From positions 2,914,001-2,978,000 of the forward strand of contig NZ_UGYM01000002.1 of the NCBI RefSeq assembly GCF_900456975.1: a DNA stretch of 64,000 nucleotides, written 5' to 3'. Positions 53,596 through 62,650 of the stretch are shown in pieces. The stretch's first letter is position 1. Each line of letters begins with the position of its first letter. A program made the position numbers and the translations under genes. The notes beneath the pieces were generated by a model. The model had not been told where the DNA came from. It saw only the letters and a program-made list of their open reading frames with translations, and did not search any database. This DNA is from Shewanella baltica. Lineage in GTDB: Bacteria; Pseudomonadota; Gammaproteobacteria; Enterobacterales; Shewanellaceae.

Positions 53596-54750
53596 TTACT
53601 TTTTCGCTCGCAACTGCAAGTGTTTAGCTTGACTGAGGATCTCATTTAAAAACACGGAATCCGTTTGTTTTGCCAGTAGCACGGCTTTATCGGAGGCTTT
53701 TATCGCCTGCTCAAGCTGTCCATCCAGATCATAGGCGGTCGCTAAACTGTCCCATAACACCTCTGAATTGGGGAACGCGCGCGTCCCCTCTGCGAGAATT
53801 TCAACGCCCCAAGCCGTTTTTTGTTCATAAGTAGCTTTGAGTCCATAAACATTATATTGCTGAGCAAAGAGTGGAAATTCATAGCCAAACTCAACGCTCT
53901 TTTGTCGATAGAAGTGTTTTAGGTCCTTGAGTGGCATAACGGCAATTTCAGGCACAGCATTCCAACCGGCAAAAAGGGTCTTTAACGCCTCAATATTGCC
54001 AACAAGCGGTGTACTGTCGTGGGTTTCATCGGGGAAATGTTTGTAAAACCAATACAGTTGCTTTGATGCGTTACCCGTTGAGTTTGCACCTAAGCCGTCT
54101 TGCAACTGCTTAATTTGCGCCGCAAACGCGCTCGCCATTTCATTGGGTTCACTTGCCATACTCAAAAACCAGCGCAGTGGTTTCGCACGCTTAGCGTGTA
54201 ATAACTCGGCCGACTTAAGCACTAGCCAATCACTGTCCCACCATAAACTGGGACTGATTGAAATCACCGCATCAAATTGGCTATTAGGCGTCATAGCCAC
54301 ATAACTCGTAAACAGCCCAGCGAAGGAATGACCCGTGAGTATTTGATAATCTGAGGTGCGGTATTTTTTACCTAATGTACTGAGCAGCTCTTGCTCTAAA
54401 AATTGCCTGAACTGTTCAGCACCACCGGAGCTGTCTTTAAATTTATCGATTTGAGTCGGCGTGAAATACTTCATCCGTTGATCCGAACTCACGCCAACTG
54501 TGATCATTTCCGGAATAATGGCATAAGTACTTAAAAAGCCAACATTCGCCGCCACATGCTCAAATTGGGTAGAGCCATCTAGTACGATTAATACCGGATA
54601 GTTAAAGTCGTTGGAATGCGCATAGGTATCTGGCAAATGGATTTGTAAGTTGATGTCATCATTCAAGATTTCTGAATGAATTACCGTCTTATCCGTCTGT
54701 GCGAAGACAGCCGTTGAAAAGAAAAACATCAGCACTAAAACCAACCGCAT
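53596..54750 (-). CDS. Exported esterase (Esterase_phd/IroE-like alpha/beta hydrolase)
   Basis: A 384-residue protein with a signal peptide (MRLVLVLMFFFSTAVFAQ) and an alpha/beta-hydrolase domain of the putative esterase (D-family/IroE) type. The nucleophile elbow is LTGHSFAGLFTS near residue 140, and FPDETHDSTP near residue 260 supplies the catalytic His. The last 90 residues resemble a TPR-like helical pair (SEVLWDSLATAYDLDGQLEQAIKASDKAV). ATG 54750 follows GGAGG. It is periplasmic or secreted; substrates may be siderophore or ester compounds. Confidence 0.87.
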   Translation of the reverse strand: MRLVLVLMFFFSTAVFAQTDKTVIHSEILNDDINLQIHLPDTYAHSNDFNYPVLIVLDGSTQFEHVAANVGFLSTYAIIPEMITVGVSSDQRMKYFTPTQIDKFKDSSGGAEQFRQFLEQELLSTLGKKYRTSDYQILTGHSFAGLFTSYVAMTPNSQFDAVISISPSLWWDSDWLVLKSAELLHAKRAKPLRWFLSMASEPNEMASAFAAQIKQLQDGLGANSTGNASKQLYWFYKHFPDETHDSTPLVGNIEALKTLFAGWNAVPEIAVMPLKDLKHFYRQKSVEFGYEFPLFAQQYNVYGLKATYEQKTAWGVEILAEGTRAFPNSEVLWDSLATAYDLDGQLEQAIKASDKAVLLAKQTDSVFLNEILSQAKHLQLRAKK

Positions 54751-54920
54751 AAGTACACCTCCATTTGTAATGCTGGGTAACTTACTGGTTTTCATCATAA
54801 GACTCAAATCATTACCCTCAAAAAAGTCTGATTAAGATGATGGAGTTGAGTACAGTTTACAAAGACTCACTCAATCAGCTCATTCAATCGACTCTGGTCA
54901 TTAACGCCATTAATCGGCTC

Positions 54921-54980
54921 GCTTATCGACTGACTTATCGATTCACTTATCGCCTTACTTATCGACTCACTTATCGAGAA
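54921..54980. repeat. 12-bp tandem repeat x5 before the DUF2797 gene
   Basis: Five units of ACTTATCG(A/C)NTN (first unit GCTTATCG) are arranged head to tail, ending at GAATTC. Read in one frame they encode a Leu-Thr-Tyr-Arg repeat within a 67-codon ORF at 54837-55040, which I do not regard as a proven gene. The spacer 54751-55108 otherwise holds only a possible TATACT -10 box near 55011. Confidence 0.85.
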
Positions 54981-55108
54981 TTCCTATCTAAACTGGCTTG
55001 GATAATCTTGTATACTGACGGCCACGCAATGACGATATAACGAAAGTGTGCACTAGACCGCATGATGAGCGACTAAGCTGCACCAGAACGCAACACATTA
55101 GGATTACC

Positions 55109-55930
55109 ATGTTAGGAACGCTAAAAAAGATGCGCGTACAGTTAGATGACGCGCAACAAGTGCAATATCAACTCGTTGTCGGTGATGAGTTACTCCCGCT
55201 CAATCCATTGATAGGCAAGCAATTAACCTTGACCCACACGGGCAATATCTTCTGCTGCAACTGCGGTAAAAAAAGCAAGAAGAGTTACTCGCAGGGCCAC
55301 TGTTTTGTCTGTATGCAAAAGCTGGCGAGTTGCGATATGTGCATCATGAAGCCGGAAACTTGCCATTACGACCAAGGCACTTGCCGCGAACCCGAGTGGG
55401 CCCAGAGCCACTGTTTTGTGCCGCATTATGTGTATTTGGCGAATACTTCGGGCGTTAAAGTCGGCATCACCCGCCACACGCAACTGCCTACCCGTTGGAT
55501 TGACCAAGGTGCCACCCAAGGTTTGCCGATTTTTAAAGTGTCAACAAGGCAACTCTCAGGTCTGGTCGAAGTTGAATTGGCGAAATTGGTCAACGATAAA
55601 ACCCATTGGCAAGCCATGTTAAAGGGCCACGCCGACGATATCGATTTGAATGCGAAAGCCGCAGAACTGATCCCGCAAATTGAGGCTAAGCTGCATGAAA
55701 TCGGTATGCAAAAAGGCGATTACAGTATCGAGCGTTTAGATGAAACGATTCAGCCGATTCATTATCCTATCGACACCTTTCCGAAGAAGATCACTTCCCA
55801 CAACTTCGATAAAAATGGGGTGGTGAGCGGGATTTTGCAGGGGATTAAAGGTCAGTATTTAATGTTCGATACCGGCGTGATTAACATTCGTAAGTTTTCA
55901 TCCTACGAGATCAGCGTCGAGCACGACTGA
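55109..55930 (+). CDS. DUF2797 family Cys-rich protein
   Basis: A 273-residue protein. Residues 45-120 are Cys-rich (CCNCGKKSKKSYSQGHCFVCMQKLASCDMC) and likely bind zinc. VYLANTSGVKVGITRHTQLPTRWIDQGA near residue 115 resembles a GIY-YIG-like core. These fit DUF2797. ATG 55109 follows TTAGGA; the longer frame to 55046 is discarded. It ends before a terminator. Function unknown. Confidence 0.88.
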   Translation: MLGTLKKMRVQLDDAQQVQYQLVVGDELLPLNPLIGKQLTLTHTGNIFCCNCGKKSKKSYSQGHCFVCMQKLASCDMCIMKPETCHYDQGTCREPEWAQSHCFVPHYVYLANTSGVKVGITRHTQLPTRWIDQGATQGLPIFKVSTRQLSGLVEVELAKLVNDKTHWQAMLKGHADDIDLNAKAAELIPQIEAKLHEIGMQKGDYSIERLDETIQPIHYPIDTFPKKITSHNFDKNGVVSGILQGIKGQYLMFDTGVINIRKFSSYEISVEHD

Positions 55931-55970
55931 TTGCCTGAAATCGAAACGGGACTTACCCTGTTAAAATGAA

Positions 55971-56004
55971 AAAGCGCGGCAGTTTTCACTGTCGCGCCCT
56001 TTGT
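55971..56004 (+). terminator. Terminator after the DUF2797 gene
   Basis: GCGCGGCAGT and ACTGTCGCGC pair over 10 bp (one G-T) around TTTC, followed by CCTTTGTTG. Confidence 0.8.
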
Positions 56005-56179
56005 TGAGATGGCTGTCACTAAAATACCATGCCTCACCATTCAAAAATGGGAGCTAGCGCCACAAATGTGGGACCGAGCCGCTCAATTACGCACTAATCC
56101 CGTTTATCTGACGAATGCTTCTATCAAGATGCTGATTCACTCAGGCCAGAACTGAAACGAAGCAAGACTAAAACGCTAA

Positions 56180-56899
56180 CTAAGGTGCCACATTAACCGA
56201 TGGTATATTGGCCACCATGCTGGCAATTAAACTGTCGAAGTTTTCGGTTAGCTCATCCATCTTTTTAATGTTGCCAAAACCTTGGGCAAGGACACGCCAA
56301 ATGGGCTCGTCACCGCCGCCCTTTATTTTGGTCGGCTTAAACAGTGCTATCACCACAGTGCCCTTGTCATACTTTTTAGTGTTCACACCGTCGGTCGAAA
56401 GCCCAGCAACCAAGCCTGTTACCGCCAGAATTTGCTCATCGCTCATTTCAGTGCCCATGGCGACACCAAACCCGACCTGAAAATCCGCCAGTTGTGGGTC
56501 TTCAACCCAGCGATATCCCTTATTCTGCAAACTTTGTTCGAGTACATCTTGCATGTGCTGTAATACTTGCTGCGGCTCTAAGCGCTTGTCTGTAATAATT
56601 TTTTGAAACTTGGGATGCCAAGTATACGTCATGGCGGTTGGTGGTAATTCACTGAGATCGCCAGACATCACGACTGTGGTTCGCAGCGGCTGCGCCGCGT
56701 TATCCGTCACAGTCACGCACCCTGTAAGACCTAAAGCGCCCGTGAACAGCAGCACTAACACAGCTAAATATCTATTGAGCACTCGGCTAATATCTAGATT
56801 TCGTCCTCGACTTTGGCTTAGATCCTGCCTTCGGCTTAGGCCCCGATTAAGCTCTCCACTTCGCTCTCGATGTAACGTGTTATGCAGCGAATTAATCAT
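56180..56899 (-). CDS. DUF4136 family lipoprotein
   Basis: A 239-residue protein with a lipobox (LLFTGALGLTGC) near residue 60 and a DUF4136 domain (TYTWHPKFQKIITDKR ... VLEQSLQNKGYRWVED ... ADFQVGFGVAMG). ATG 56899 follows GGGAA. The 40 residues before the membrane-spanning signal are basic and Arg/Ser-rich (SRRQDLSQSRGRNLD), atypical for a lipoprotein signal; a 12-base periodic pattern underlies them. The true start may be internal and non-ATG. Probably an outer-membrane lipoprotein of unknown role. Confidence 0.75.
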   Translation of the reverse strand: MINSLHNTLHRERSGELNRGLSRRQDLSQSRGRNLDISRVLNRYLAVLVLLFTGALGLTGCVTVTDNAAQPLRTTVVMSGDLSELPPTAMTYTWHPKFQKIITDKRLEPQQVLQHMQDVLEQSLQNKGYRWVEDPQLADFQVGFGVAMGTEMSDEQILAVTGLVAGLSTDGVNTKKYDKGTVVIALFKPTKIKGGGDEPIWRVLAQGFGNIKKMDELTENFDSLIASMVANIPSVNVAP

Positions 56900-57298
56900 G
56901 CACTGTTCCCTCATTTTATAAAATTCTGTCTAAGGATAGTCGCTATTGCTAAAACTGAAAGTTGATATGCATCATAGTGTTAAATCAGCATACTCCAATA
57001 TAGGTTGATGCTCTTGCCATCACTGGGAAATCGCCAGCCTGCGCTAATACTCTCCATTCAATATTGAGCCTGTTAGTGCTTCAACCTATTTTGTTATTCT
57101 TTTTCGTTTATAAACTCGCAATGCCGTATAGGCGCGGCATTATTTAACCGCTAGAATGCCTCGCCTGCGCTGCAATCAAACGCCGCAAAAAGCCTGCTAG
57201 CCAAACAATGTTGCGCAGGCAGATGCGTCGGTCGCAGCCGAAATATCGCCATTAATCACAATGCCATACAACGAAAATGAAAGGTGTGAGATCTATCT
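56900..57298. other. Divergent intergenic region
   Basis: Spacer of 399 bases between the leftward lipoprotein gene and the rightward LysE gene. It has one short hairpin at 57120-57141 (AATGCCG...CGGCATT) in no clear context. I see nothing else. Confidence 0.45.
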
Positions 57299-57892
57299 AT
57301 GGAGTTAATACTCGCTATCGCGCTATTCGCCTTCTCATCGGGGATCACCCCAGGGCCGAACAACATTATGCTGATGACCTCAGGGGTTAACTTTGGCGTA
57401 AAACGCAGTATTCCGCATCTGATGGGAATAAGCCTTGGCTTCCCAACCATGATCCTCGCGATCGGCTTGGGCTTAAGCGCGCTCTTCCAAAGCTATCCTA
57501 TCATCCATCAAGTGATTAAAGTCGTCGGCATAGGTTACCTTTTGTATCTGTCTTGGCTTATCGCCAACAGCAGTAGCAAGATGGAAGGCAAAGCCATTGC
57601 CAAACCCTTCAGTTTTATCCAAGCTGCTGCGTTTCAATGGGTGAATCCTAAGGGCTGGATCATGGCGGTGGGCGCAATTGCGACATTCACGTCAGTACAG
57701 CAAGATTTAACTCCGCAGGTCATCACTATCGCGACAGTATTTTTATGTGTCGCCTTCCCCTGCGCCATTGTGTGGCTCGGTTTTGGCGTGGCCCTTAAGC
57801 GCATTTTAAAAAATGAGCGCCAACAGAAGATCTTCAATATCACTATGGCAGTCTTGCTTGTGGCGTCTATCATCCCTATGATCGCTCCCTAA
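57299..57892 (+). CDS. LysE/RhtB-family amino acid exporter
   Basis: A 197-residue membrane protein with six hydrophobic segments. The LysE family signature FSSGITPGPNNIMLMTSGVNFGVKRSIPHLMGI lies at residues 12-45, and FQWVNPKGWIMAVGAI follows near residue 115. It exports amino acids or related compounds. The next gene starts 28 bases after its stop, so an operon with the DUF1415 gene is likely. Confidence 0.9.
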   Translation: MELILAIALFAFSSGITPGPNNIMLMTSGVNFGVKRSIPHLMGISLGFPTMILAIGLGLSALFQSYPIIHQVIKVVGIGYLLYLSWLIANSSSKMEGKAIAKPFSFIQAAAFQWVNPKGWIMAVGAIATFTSVQQDLTPQVITIATVFLCVAFPCAIVWLGFGVALKRILKNERQQKIFNITMAVLLVASIIPMIAP

Positions 57893-57919
57893 TTTTTGTC
57901 AGCACGAGCCACGACCACC

Positions 57920-58468
57920 ATGAACGAAATCGACATGATCATTGAACAAACCGACAACTGGGTCAAAAAAGTGATCATGAAATACAATATTTGCCCCTTC
58001 GCCAGACAAGAAGTCGAGCGCGGCAGTATTCGATATCTAGTTGTGGAACAAACCAAAGTCAAACTCGTGCTCAAGGCATTAATCGAAGAGTGCCAATACC
58101 TCGACGCCCACCCCGAAGCCGAAACCACACTGTTTATTCTCCCCCGAGGTTTTGAGGGTTTTTATGCCTATCTCGACCTCGTCGACATGGCAACCGATAC
58201 GCTTATCGAACACGAGTACGAAGGCACTTACCAACTCGCCACCTTCCACCCAGACTATTGTTTCGATGGTGAACCACAGGACGCCGCAGCCAACTTCACC
58301 AACCGCGCCCCCTATCCAACCTTGCACATCATTCGCGAAGCCAGCATGGAGCTCGCTCTTGCCAGCTACAACGATCCCGAAACCATCCCAGAACGCAACA
58401 TCGCCTTTTGCGAACGCAAAGGCAGCGACTTTTTCGTTAAGCTGTTAGCAGAGTGCATGGGGAAATAG
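57920..58468 (+). CDS. DUF1415 family protein
   Basis: A 182-residue soluble protein matching DUF1415. The start WVKKVIMKYNICPFARQEVERGSIRYLV and the later TFHPDYCFDGEPQDAAANFTNRAPYPTLHIIRE are characteristic. ATG 57920 is preferred to the TTG at 57896. Function unknown; the family is conserved in gamma- and betaproteobacteria. It forms the left border of an accessory patch. Confidence 0.88.
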   Translation: MNEIDMIIEQTDNWVKKVIMKYNICPFARQEVERGSIRYLVVEQTKVKLVLKALIEECQYLDAHPEAETTLFILPRGFEGFYAYLDLVDMATDTLIEHEYEGTYQLATFHPDYCFDGEPQDAAANFTNRAPYPTLHIIREASMELALASYNDPETIPERNIAFCERKGSDFFVKLLAECMGK

Positions 58469-58547
58469 CTTAAGCGCCTCAGAAATAACTGAGAGAGATG
58501 GTAAATATAGGAAATTGTAGAGCAATCACTTAACCTTGGTATCCAAA

Positions 58548-58736
58548 AATTAAGCACTGTCACTCCAGTGACACGCCGTAAACTCGTCCCTGAGGGCTCG
58601 ACGACATCTGCTGTACATGGAAGTGTGAATGCCTCGATCACATGGTCAATTATGTTCCCGACATACATAATAGTGACATTCCCCATATCCCTATGGGTCA
58701 GATGTGAAAAAGCGGTCATACTGCCAACCGTCACTT
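58548..58736 (-). mobile_element. Family A MITE-like element, copy 3, inverted and truncated
   Basis: Read on the minus strand it matches the 217-bp copy at 9833: the GGCGTGTCACTGGAGTGACA end, the CATCTGACCCATAGGGATAT centre and TTATGTATGTCGGGAACATA. The start AATTAAGCACT is present at 58548, but the other terminus stops after AAGTGACGG and lacks the terminal 10 bases, so this copy is probably immobile. Confidence 0.75.
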
Positions 58737-58908
58737 ACATATCAGAGATAAATCATCAAAGCCTTTCATATATCTGCCCGCTAAAAAATGCCAAGATAGA
58801 GATAACAGTCTCAAAAAATGTCTATTGAAAATAGTATTCAACATAATTTCCATAGATAGAAATTTATCTATCTGTTCTTCCACCTTTTTATTTTAAAAAA
58901 ATTTAACT

Positions 58909-59637
58909 TCATTTTTTATCGTTCACTGCTTTTAATACATCAATCATTAAACTTGCGATATCAACATTAGACTCCGTCCTAGCGAAAACTTGCGTAATAA
59001 GCTTAATTTTAGTGTCTCGTTTAAACTCTAACTTTTCCTGCCCAGTAAGTTCTTTACAATCTAATGAATTTGTAATTTGCTCTGCCAAGATAGCAGCTTT
59101 TAACATTGTCATTTTCTCAGTATTCAATAAAACAATATGTTTAATTAAATAAAAGAACACCCCCGACAACCCTGCGATTATTAATGCAGTCGCCGTAACA
59201 AGAGGCAAACGACTCAAAAAAATATCCCATGCACTTACATGAACAAGATAAGGAAGTGTTGTTGTAAAATTCTCACCATTTTGATATATATACTTAGCCA
59301 TCCAAACGAGCGCTAGGAAAGTTAGTAAAGTAAAGAAATAATAGGGCTTTAATTGTTTAGAAGTTTCATTAGAATGGCCAACCATATCAAGAGTGCTGAG
59401 GTTTTTCTTTCTGTTTGCCTCACTCAACTCTTTCTTTATATCCCTTAAAGAATCACTTGCCATTTGAGTTTTGCTATATATCTCACCAAGCTTCAACTCT
59501 TGCTCACTGTGCATGGTAGAGTTTATAGCAATAAGATCAGTAAGAGATTCAATTTGTTTAGTTTTTTTTATTATTTCCATTTTTAGAGTTTCATATGCTT
59601 CGCTTGATTTATCTAAGTCAACACGAACCTTTTCCAA
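58909..59637 (-). CDS. Coiled-coil membrane protein, N-terminus displaced by a frameshift
   Basis: A 242-residue ORF with an N-terminal coiled coil (residues 1-75), two membrane helices (about 98-118 and 140-165) and a C-terminal helical tail. The coiled coil clearly continues upstream of the ATG in the same frame (EIQKIKNKLVEIN...EVLEKVRVDL) to about 59788. There it meets a C5 run at 59790-59794. One extra base would join it to the frame coming from 59873 (KYSELHTDQNKLLQTKAALQAAK). The real gene is therefore probably 58909-59873, disrupted by a homopolymer frameshift or miscalled. No known family; strongly AT-rich. Confidence 0.6.
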   Translation of the reverse strand: MEKVRVDLDKSSEAYETLKMEIIKKTKQIESLTDLIAINSTMHSEQELKLGEIYSKTQMASDSLRDIKKELSEANRKKNLSTLDMVGHSNETSKQLKPYYFFTLLTFLALVWMAKYIYQNGENFTTTLPYLVHVSAWDIFLSRLPLVTATALIIAGLSGVFFYLIKHIVLLNTEKMTMLKAAILAEQITNSLDCKELTGQEKLEFKRDTKIKLITQVFARTESNVDIASLMIDVLKAVNDKK

Positions 59638-59876
59638 TACTTCCTTACTAGACTCAAGACTACTTTCGGCATGTAATTTATTTTGCTCAGCGACATCTAT
59701 ATCACCTTCGACAGAAATTAACTCATCAGCTTTACTGTAGATAACATTATTAATTTCAACGAGCTTATTTTTTATTTTCTGTATTTCAACCCCCGAATAT
59801 CTTTAGCAGCTTGAAGTGCCGCCTTAGTTTGTAAGAGCTTATTTTGATCAGTGTGCAACTCACTATACTTAACGAT

Positions 59877-60407
59877 TTACATAGATAGAGGGTTGCAGTT
59901 TTTAGGGAGAATAACCCCAAGAACAACATCATGAACCTTATACTTTGTTACTTCTGTAATACTTTCCTTTTCACCATGTGAATTAACATAATACACATAA
60001 TTATTTATTGAAAACCTCTTATCTGAACCAAGAAATGTAATAAGCCTTATCGCGTTTTCATTCCCATTAACCATCAAATTTTTACAATCAATTTCAGATA
60101 CTATAACAGGCTCTGAAAATAGGATTACATTCTCACCCTTAAGAGAATTAATATTGTAATTAGCATAACGTAAAGCGCTAGTTATAAAACCAACTTCCTT
60201 TTCATCATTAACATCCACATCAAATGATTTATAAGCTCTAAAAATATAAGAACTGCTACTAATATTGTAAGATGTATAAAATGATTCTATAGCTTCGATA
60301 TATAAATCGAACGGCTTAGAAAGCCCCTCGACATCTAGGCTTCTGAATAGACTTTCTAAATCTAAGTTTTTTAAATTTCTATTAAAAGTATTTTTATTTT
60401 TTATCAT
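59877..60407 (-). CDS. Hypothetical accessory protein
   Basis: A 176-residue soluble protein, AT-rich, with no motif that I recognise. Its TAA stop is directly followed by the open frame of the coiled-coil protein, so the two genes are adjacent and probably cotranscribed. The mixed alpha/beta composition (YNINSLKGENVILFSEPVIV, IRLITFLGSDKRF) suggests a globular domain. They could form a two-gene accessory system, but there is no functional evidence. Confidence 0.6.
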   Translation of the reverse strand: MIKNKNTFNRNLKNLDLESLFRSLDVEGLSKPFDLYIEAIESFYTSYNISSSSYIFRAYKSFDVDVNDEKEVGFITSALRYANYNINSLKGENVILFSEPVIVSEIDCKNLMVNGNENAIRLITFLGSDKRFSINNYVYYVNSHGEKESITEVTKYKVHDVVLGVILPKNCNPLSM

Positions 60408-60522
60408 GTCTTCTATCTCAAGATATTTAAATTAGTTGTAATGTCTCAGGTTTAACACAAAAAATAGGGCAAACAAAACTTTTATTCCTGATATGCCTAA
60501 CAATCAACACTTAAGCTTCAGA

Positions 60523-60761
60523 AATACACCATCCCCTCGGAGTTGCCGCAGGGCGAATAGGCAAATTGCGTGAGTCTTGCCATGGATGGCAAGCTAGCTT
60601 TCGCAGGTGCAGGGACGCATCCTTCGGAAGCGATAGCAAATTTGCAGATGAGCTCAAGGGGCTTTCAACTCCGTTGGGGGCGTCTTGGAGAATCCAAGGA
60701 GGATAGGACGAGCAGTTCTCCTTGGTCGGGTGTGGGGTGAAGCCCCACGACTTTGACTTTG
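60523..60761 (-). repeat. Structured dispersed repeat (family B, copy 2, inverted)
   Basis: Reverse-complement relative of the repeat at 40147-40397, sharing GTGGGGCTTCACCCCAC and the surrounding segments at high identity. It lies right of the accessory gene pair, as the first copy lies left of the cassette island. Confidence 0.8.
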
Positions 60762-60822
60762 AAAATCAATAAACAAACGAAGTTTAAAAGAAAACTCCAT
60801 TGATAAATAAAGAGAATTAAAC

Positions 60823-60975
60823 CCTTAAAGCCCAAACGTCAAAGGCACTACGACTCAGTTTGCCCCTAAAGTCTGAGTGACAATGAAGATCAGCGTATCT
60901 AACTGTTCGTCTATTGAATGAATCCACAAAGTCTCGCCGCGTTGAATTAAAGCAGCGGCATCATCCGCGATGGCA
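60823..60975 (-). pseudogene. Decayed C-terminal fragment of an acetyl-CoA hydrolase/transferase gene
   Basis: On the minus strand about 90 bases ending in ACGTTTGGGCTTTAAG parallel the end of the gene at 63698. In one frame the peptide reads SDFRGKLSRSAFDVWALR against PDFREQLSRDAFDVWGLRL of the intact gene. Upstream similarity (GCTGCT...CGCGGC) fades and the frame is broken. The region 60975-61208 holds no gene. Confidence 0.55.
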
Positions 60976-61208
60976 AATAGCTGAATACCTATTGGTAACT
61001 AAAGCGTGTCATCATTAGTTACACCTGCGAGATTGCAACTGTAACCACAATCCAATATGTTCAGTTCATCAGACTGTTTCAGACTGATATGCGACAAATC
61101 CACACTCAGTGATGCGCCGCGCTAAATACTGCCGTCTGTTTTGACAAACGAACACCATCCCCCTGTTTCGCCAAGGATTTTCAACATTTGATAAAGGACT
61201 AAAATCAC

Positions 61209-62441
61209 ATGCTCAATATGCTAAATCCGCTACGTAATGCGCTGGCTTTATTGGTGTTCGGCTGTTGTTATCCGGGTGTAGTTTCAGCCGCGACTGCCAC
61301 TCAAGATGATGTGGCGCAAAATGACAGCATTAGCCGCGTCGAGCACGGGCTTTCCAGCTTAGTGGTTGCTAAAGGCGCCTCAGCGCAAAAGATGAACCTT
61401 GTGGATCGGATGCACTATTATCGGGTGCCTGCGGTCAGTATTGCGGTCGTCAATAATGGCCGCATTGAATGGGCTCGGGCTTATGGCGCCAATATTGCGG
61501 GAAAAGACGGTACTGAAGGTGCGCAAAGTACAACACCAACAACATTATTTCAGGCCGCATCCATCAGTAAATCCCTCACCGCGCTGGCAGCATTGCATCT
61601 GGTTGAACAAGGAAAACTGCAACTGGACGGTGATATCAATAACCAATTGCACAGCTGGAAGCTGCCTGACAATGAATTTACCAAAGAGCACAAAGTCAGC
61701 CTACGACAATTGCTTAACCACAGTGGCGGCATCAATGTTCATGGCTTTAAAGGTTATGCCGATGGGCAGCCTTTGCCCGACTTACTGGCGGTGCTAAACG
61801 GTGTTGCTCCGTCCAATACCGATGCGATTCGGGTCGGAGCCGTACCTGGCACCCAATGGAGCTATTCTGGTGGTGGTTACACTATCGCCCAATTGATGAT
61901 GATTGAGGCCAGCAAACAGGATTTTCCGCAATTACTACAACAAACCCTCTTTTCTCCTTTAGACATGCAGCACAGTTTCTTCGCACAAACCTTACCCGCC
62001 GAAGCGCACAGCAATGCCGCTGCAGGACATGATGAAAATGGCGCTGCAATTGCGGGTCTGTGGCATCAAAACCCCGAGCTGGCGGCAGCAGGTCTGTGGA
62101 CGACGGCGACGGATTTAGCCAAAGTCATCATTGAGGTGCAACAGTCAGAGGCGGGAACGTCCAATAAAATACTCTCAACGGATATGACCAAAACCATGTT
62201 AACCCGAGTATTGGGTGAAACCGGCCTTGGCTTTTTTGTTGAACAACTGCCAGACCGGATAAGCTTTAGCCATAGTGGCGGCAATGAAGGCTTCCGCAGC
62301 CAATTATATGGTTATACCCAAACCGGACAGGGAGCAGTTGTGCTGACCAACGGCGATAATGGTGCCGCCTTAATAAAGGAAATTCTGGCCAGTATTTCAG
62401 CCGAATATGACTGGCCAGAATTTAAAGTGACAGAAAAGTAA
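61209..62441 (+). CDS. Exported serine hydrolase (class C beta-lactamase/esterase family)
   Basis: A 410-residue exported protein with an N-terminal signal peptide (about residues 1-27). The SxxK nucleophile motif is SISK near residue 118, the Tyr motif is YSG in QWSYSGGGYTIAQL near residue 220, and the third box is HSGGNEGF near residue 357 in place of KTG. Such proteins include esterases, D-aminopeptidases and penicillin-binding-like enzymes. AAAGGA lies 10 bases before the ATG. True beta-lactam hydrolysis cannot be claimed from these motifs. Confidence 0.88.
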   Translation: MLNMLNPLRNALALLVFGCCYPGVVSAATATQDDVAQNDSISRVEHGLSSLVVAKGASAQKMNLVDRMHYYRVPAVSIAVVNNGRIEWARAYGANIAGKDGTEGAQSTTPTTLFQAASISKSLTALAALHLVEQGKLQLDGDINNQLHSWKLPDNEFTKEHKVSLRQLLNHSGGINVHGFKGYADGQPLPDLLAVLNGVAPSNTDAIRVGAVPGTQWSYSGGGYTIAQLMMIEASKQDFPQLLQQTLFSPLDMQHSFFAQTLPAEAHSNAAAGHDENGAAIAGLWHQNPELAAAGLWTTATDLAKVIIEVQQSEAGTSNKILSTDMTKTMLTRVLGETGLGFFVEQLPDRISFSHSGGNEGFRSQLYGYTQTGQGAVVLTNGDNGAALIKEILASISAEYDWPEFKVTEK

Positions 62442-62650
62442 GCTGCTTAAATGAGGCATTAAATAACAGCACATTGAGCAGTAATGCGAAGAGAAACAGT
62501 ACACTGCCAGACGCCAGACTAAAACCCATTTAGCTGGCGGCTCGCTTTAAAATTGCGACGGAAAAATCGCAGCGATGATCGCCACAGAAAGCGCGAATAA
62601 GCCTTAACTCATTTAATGAGCAGGTACATAGATCAGCCAGTTATTTATGA

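Noticed and set aside
61209..62441. Functional beta-lactamase resistance gene
   Set aside because: The SxxK and Tyr motifs fit the broader serine hydrolase family, but the third box is HSGG and the overall pattern is that of esterases, so resistance cannot be claimed.
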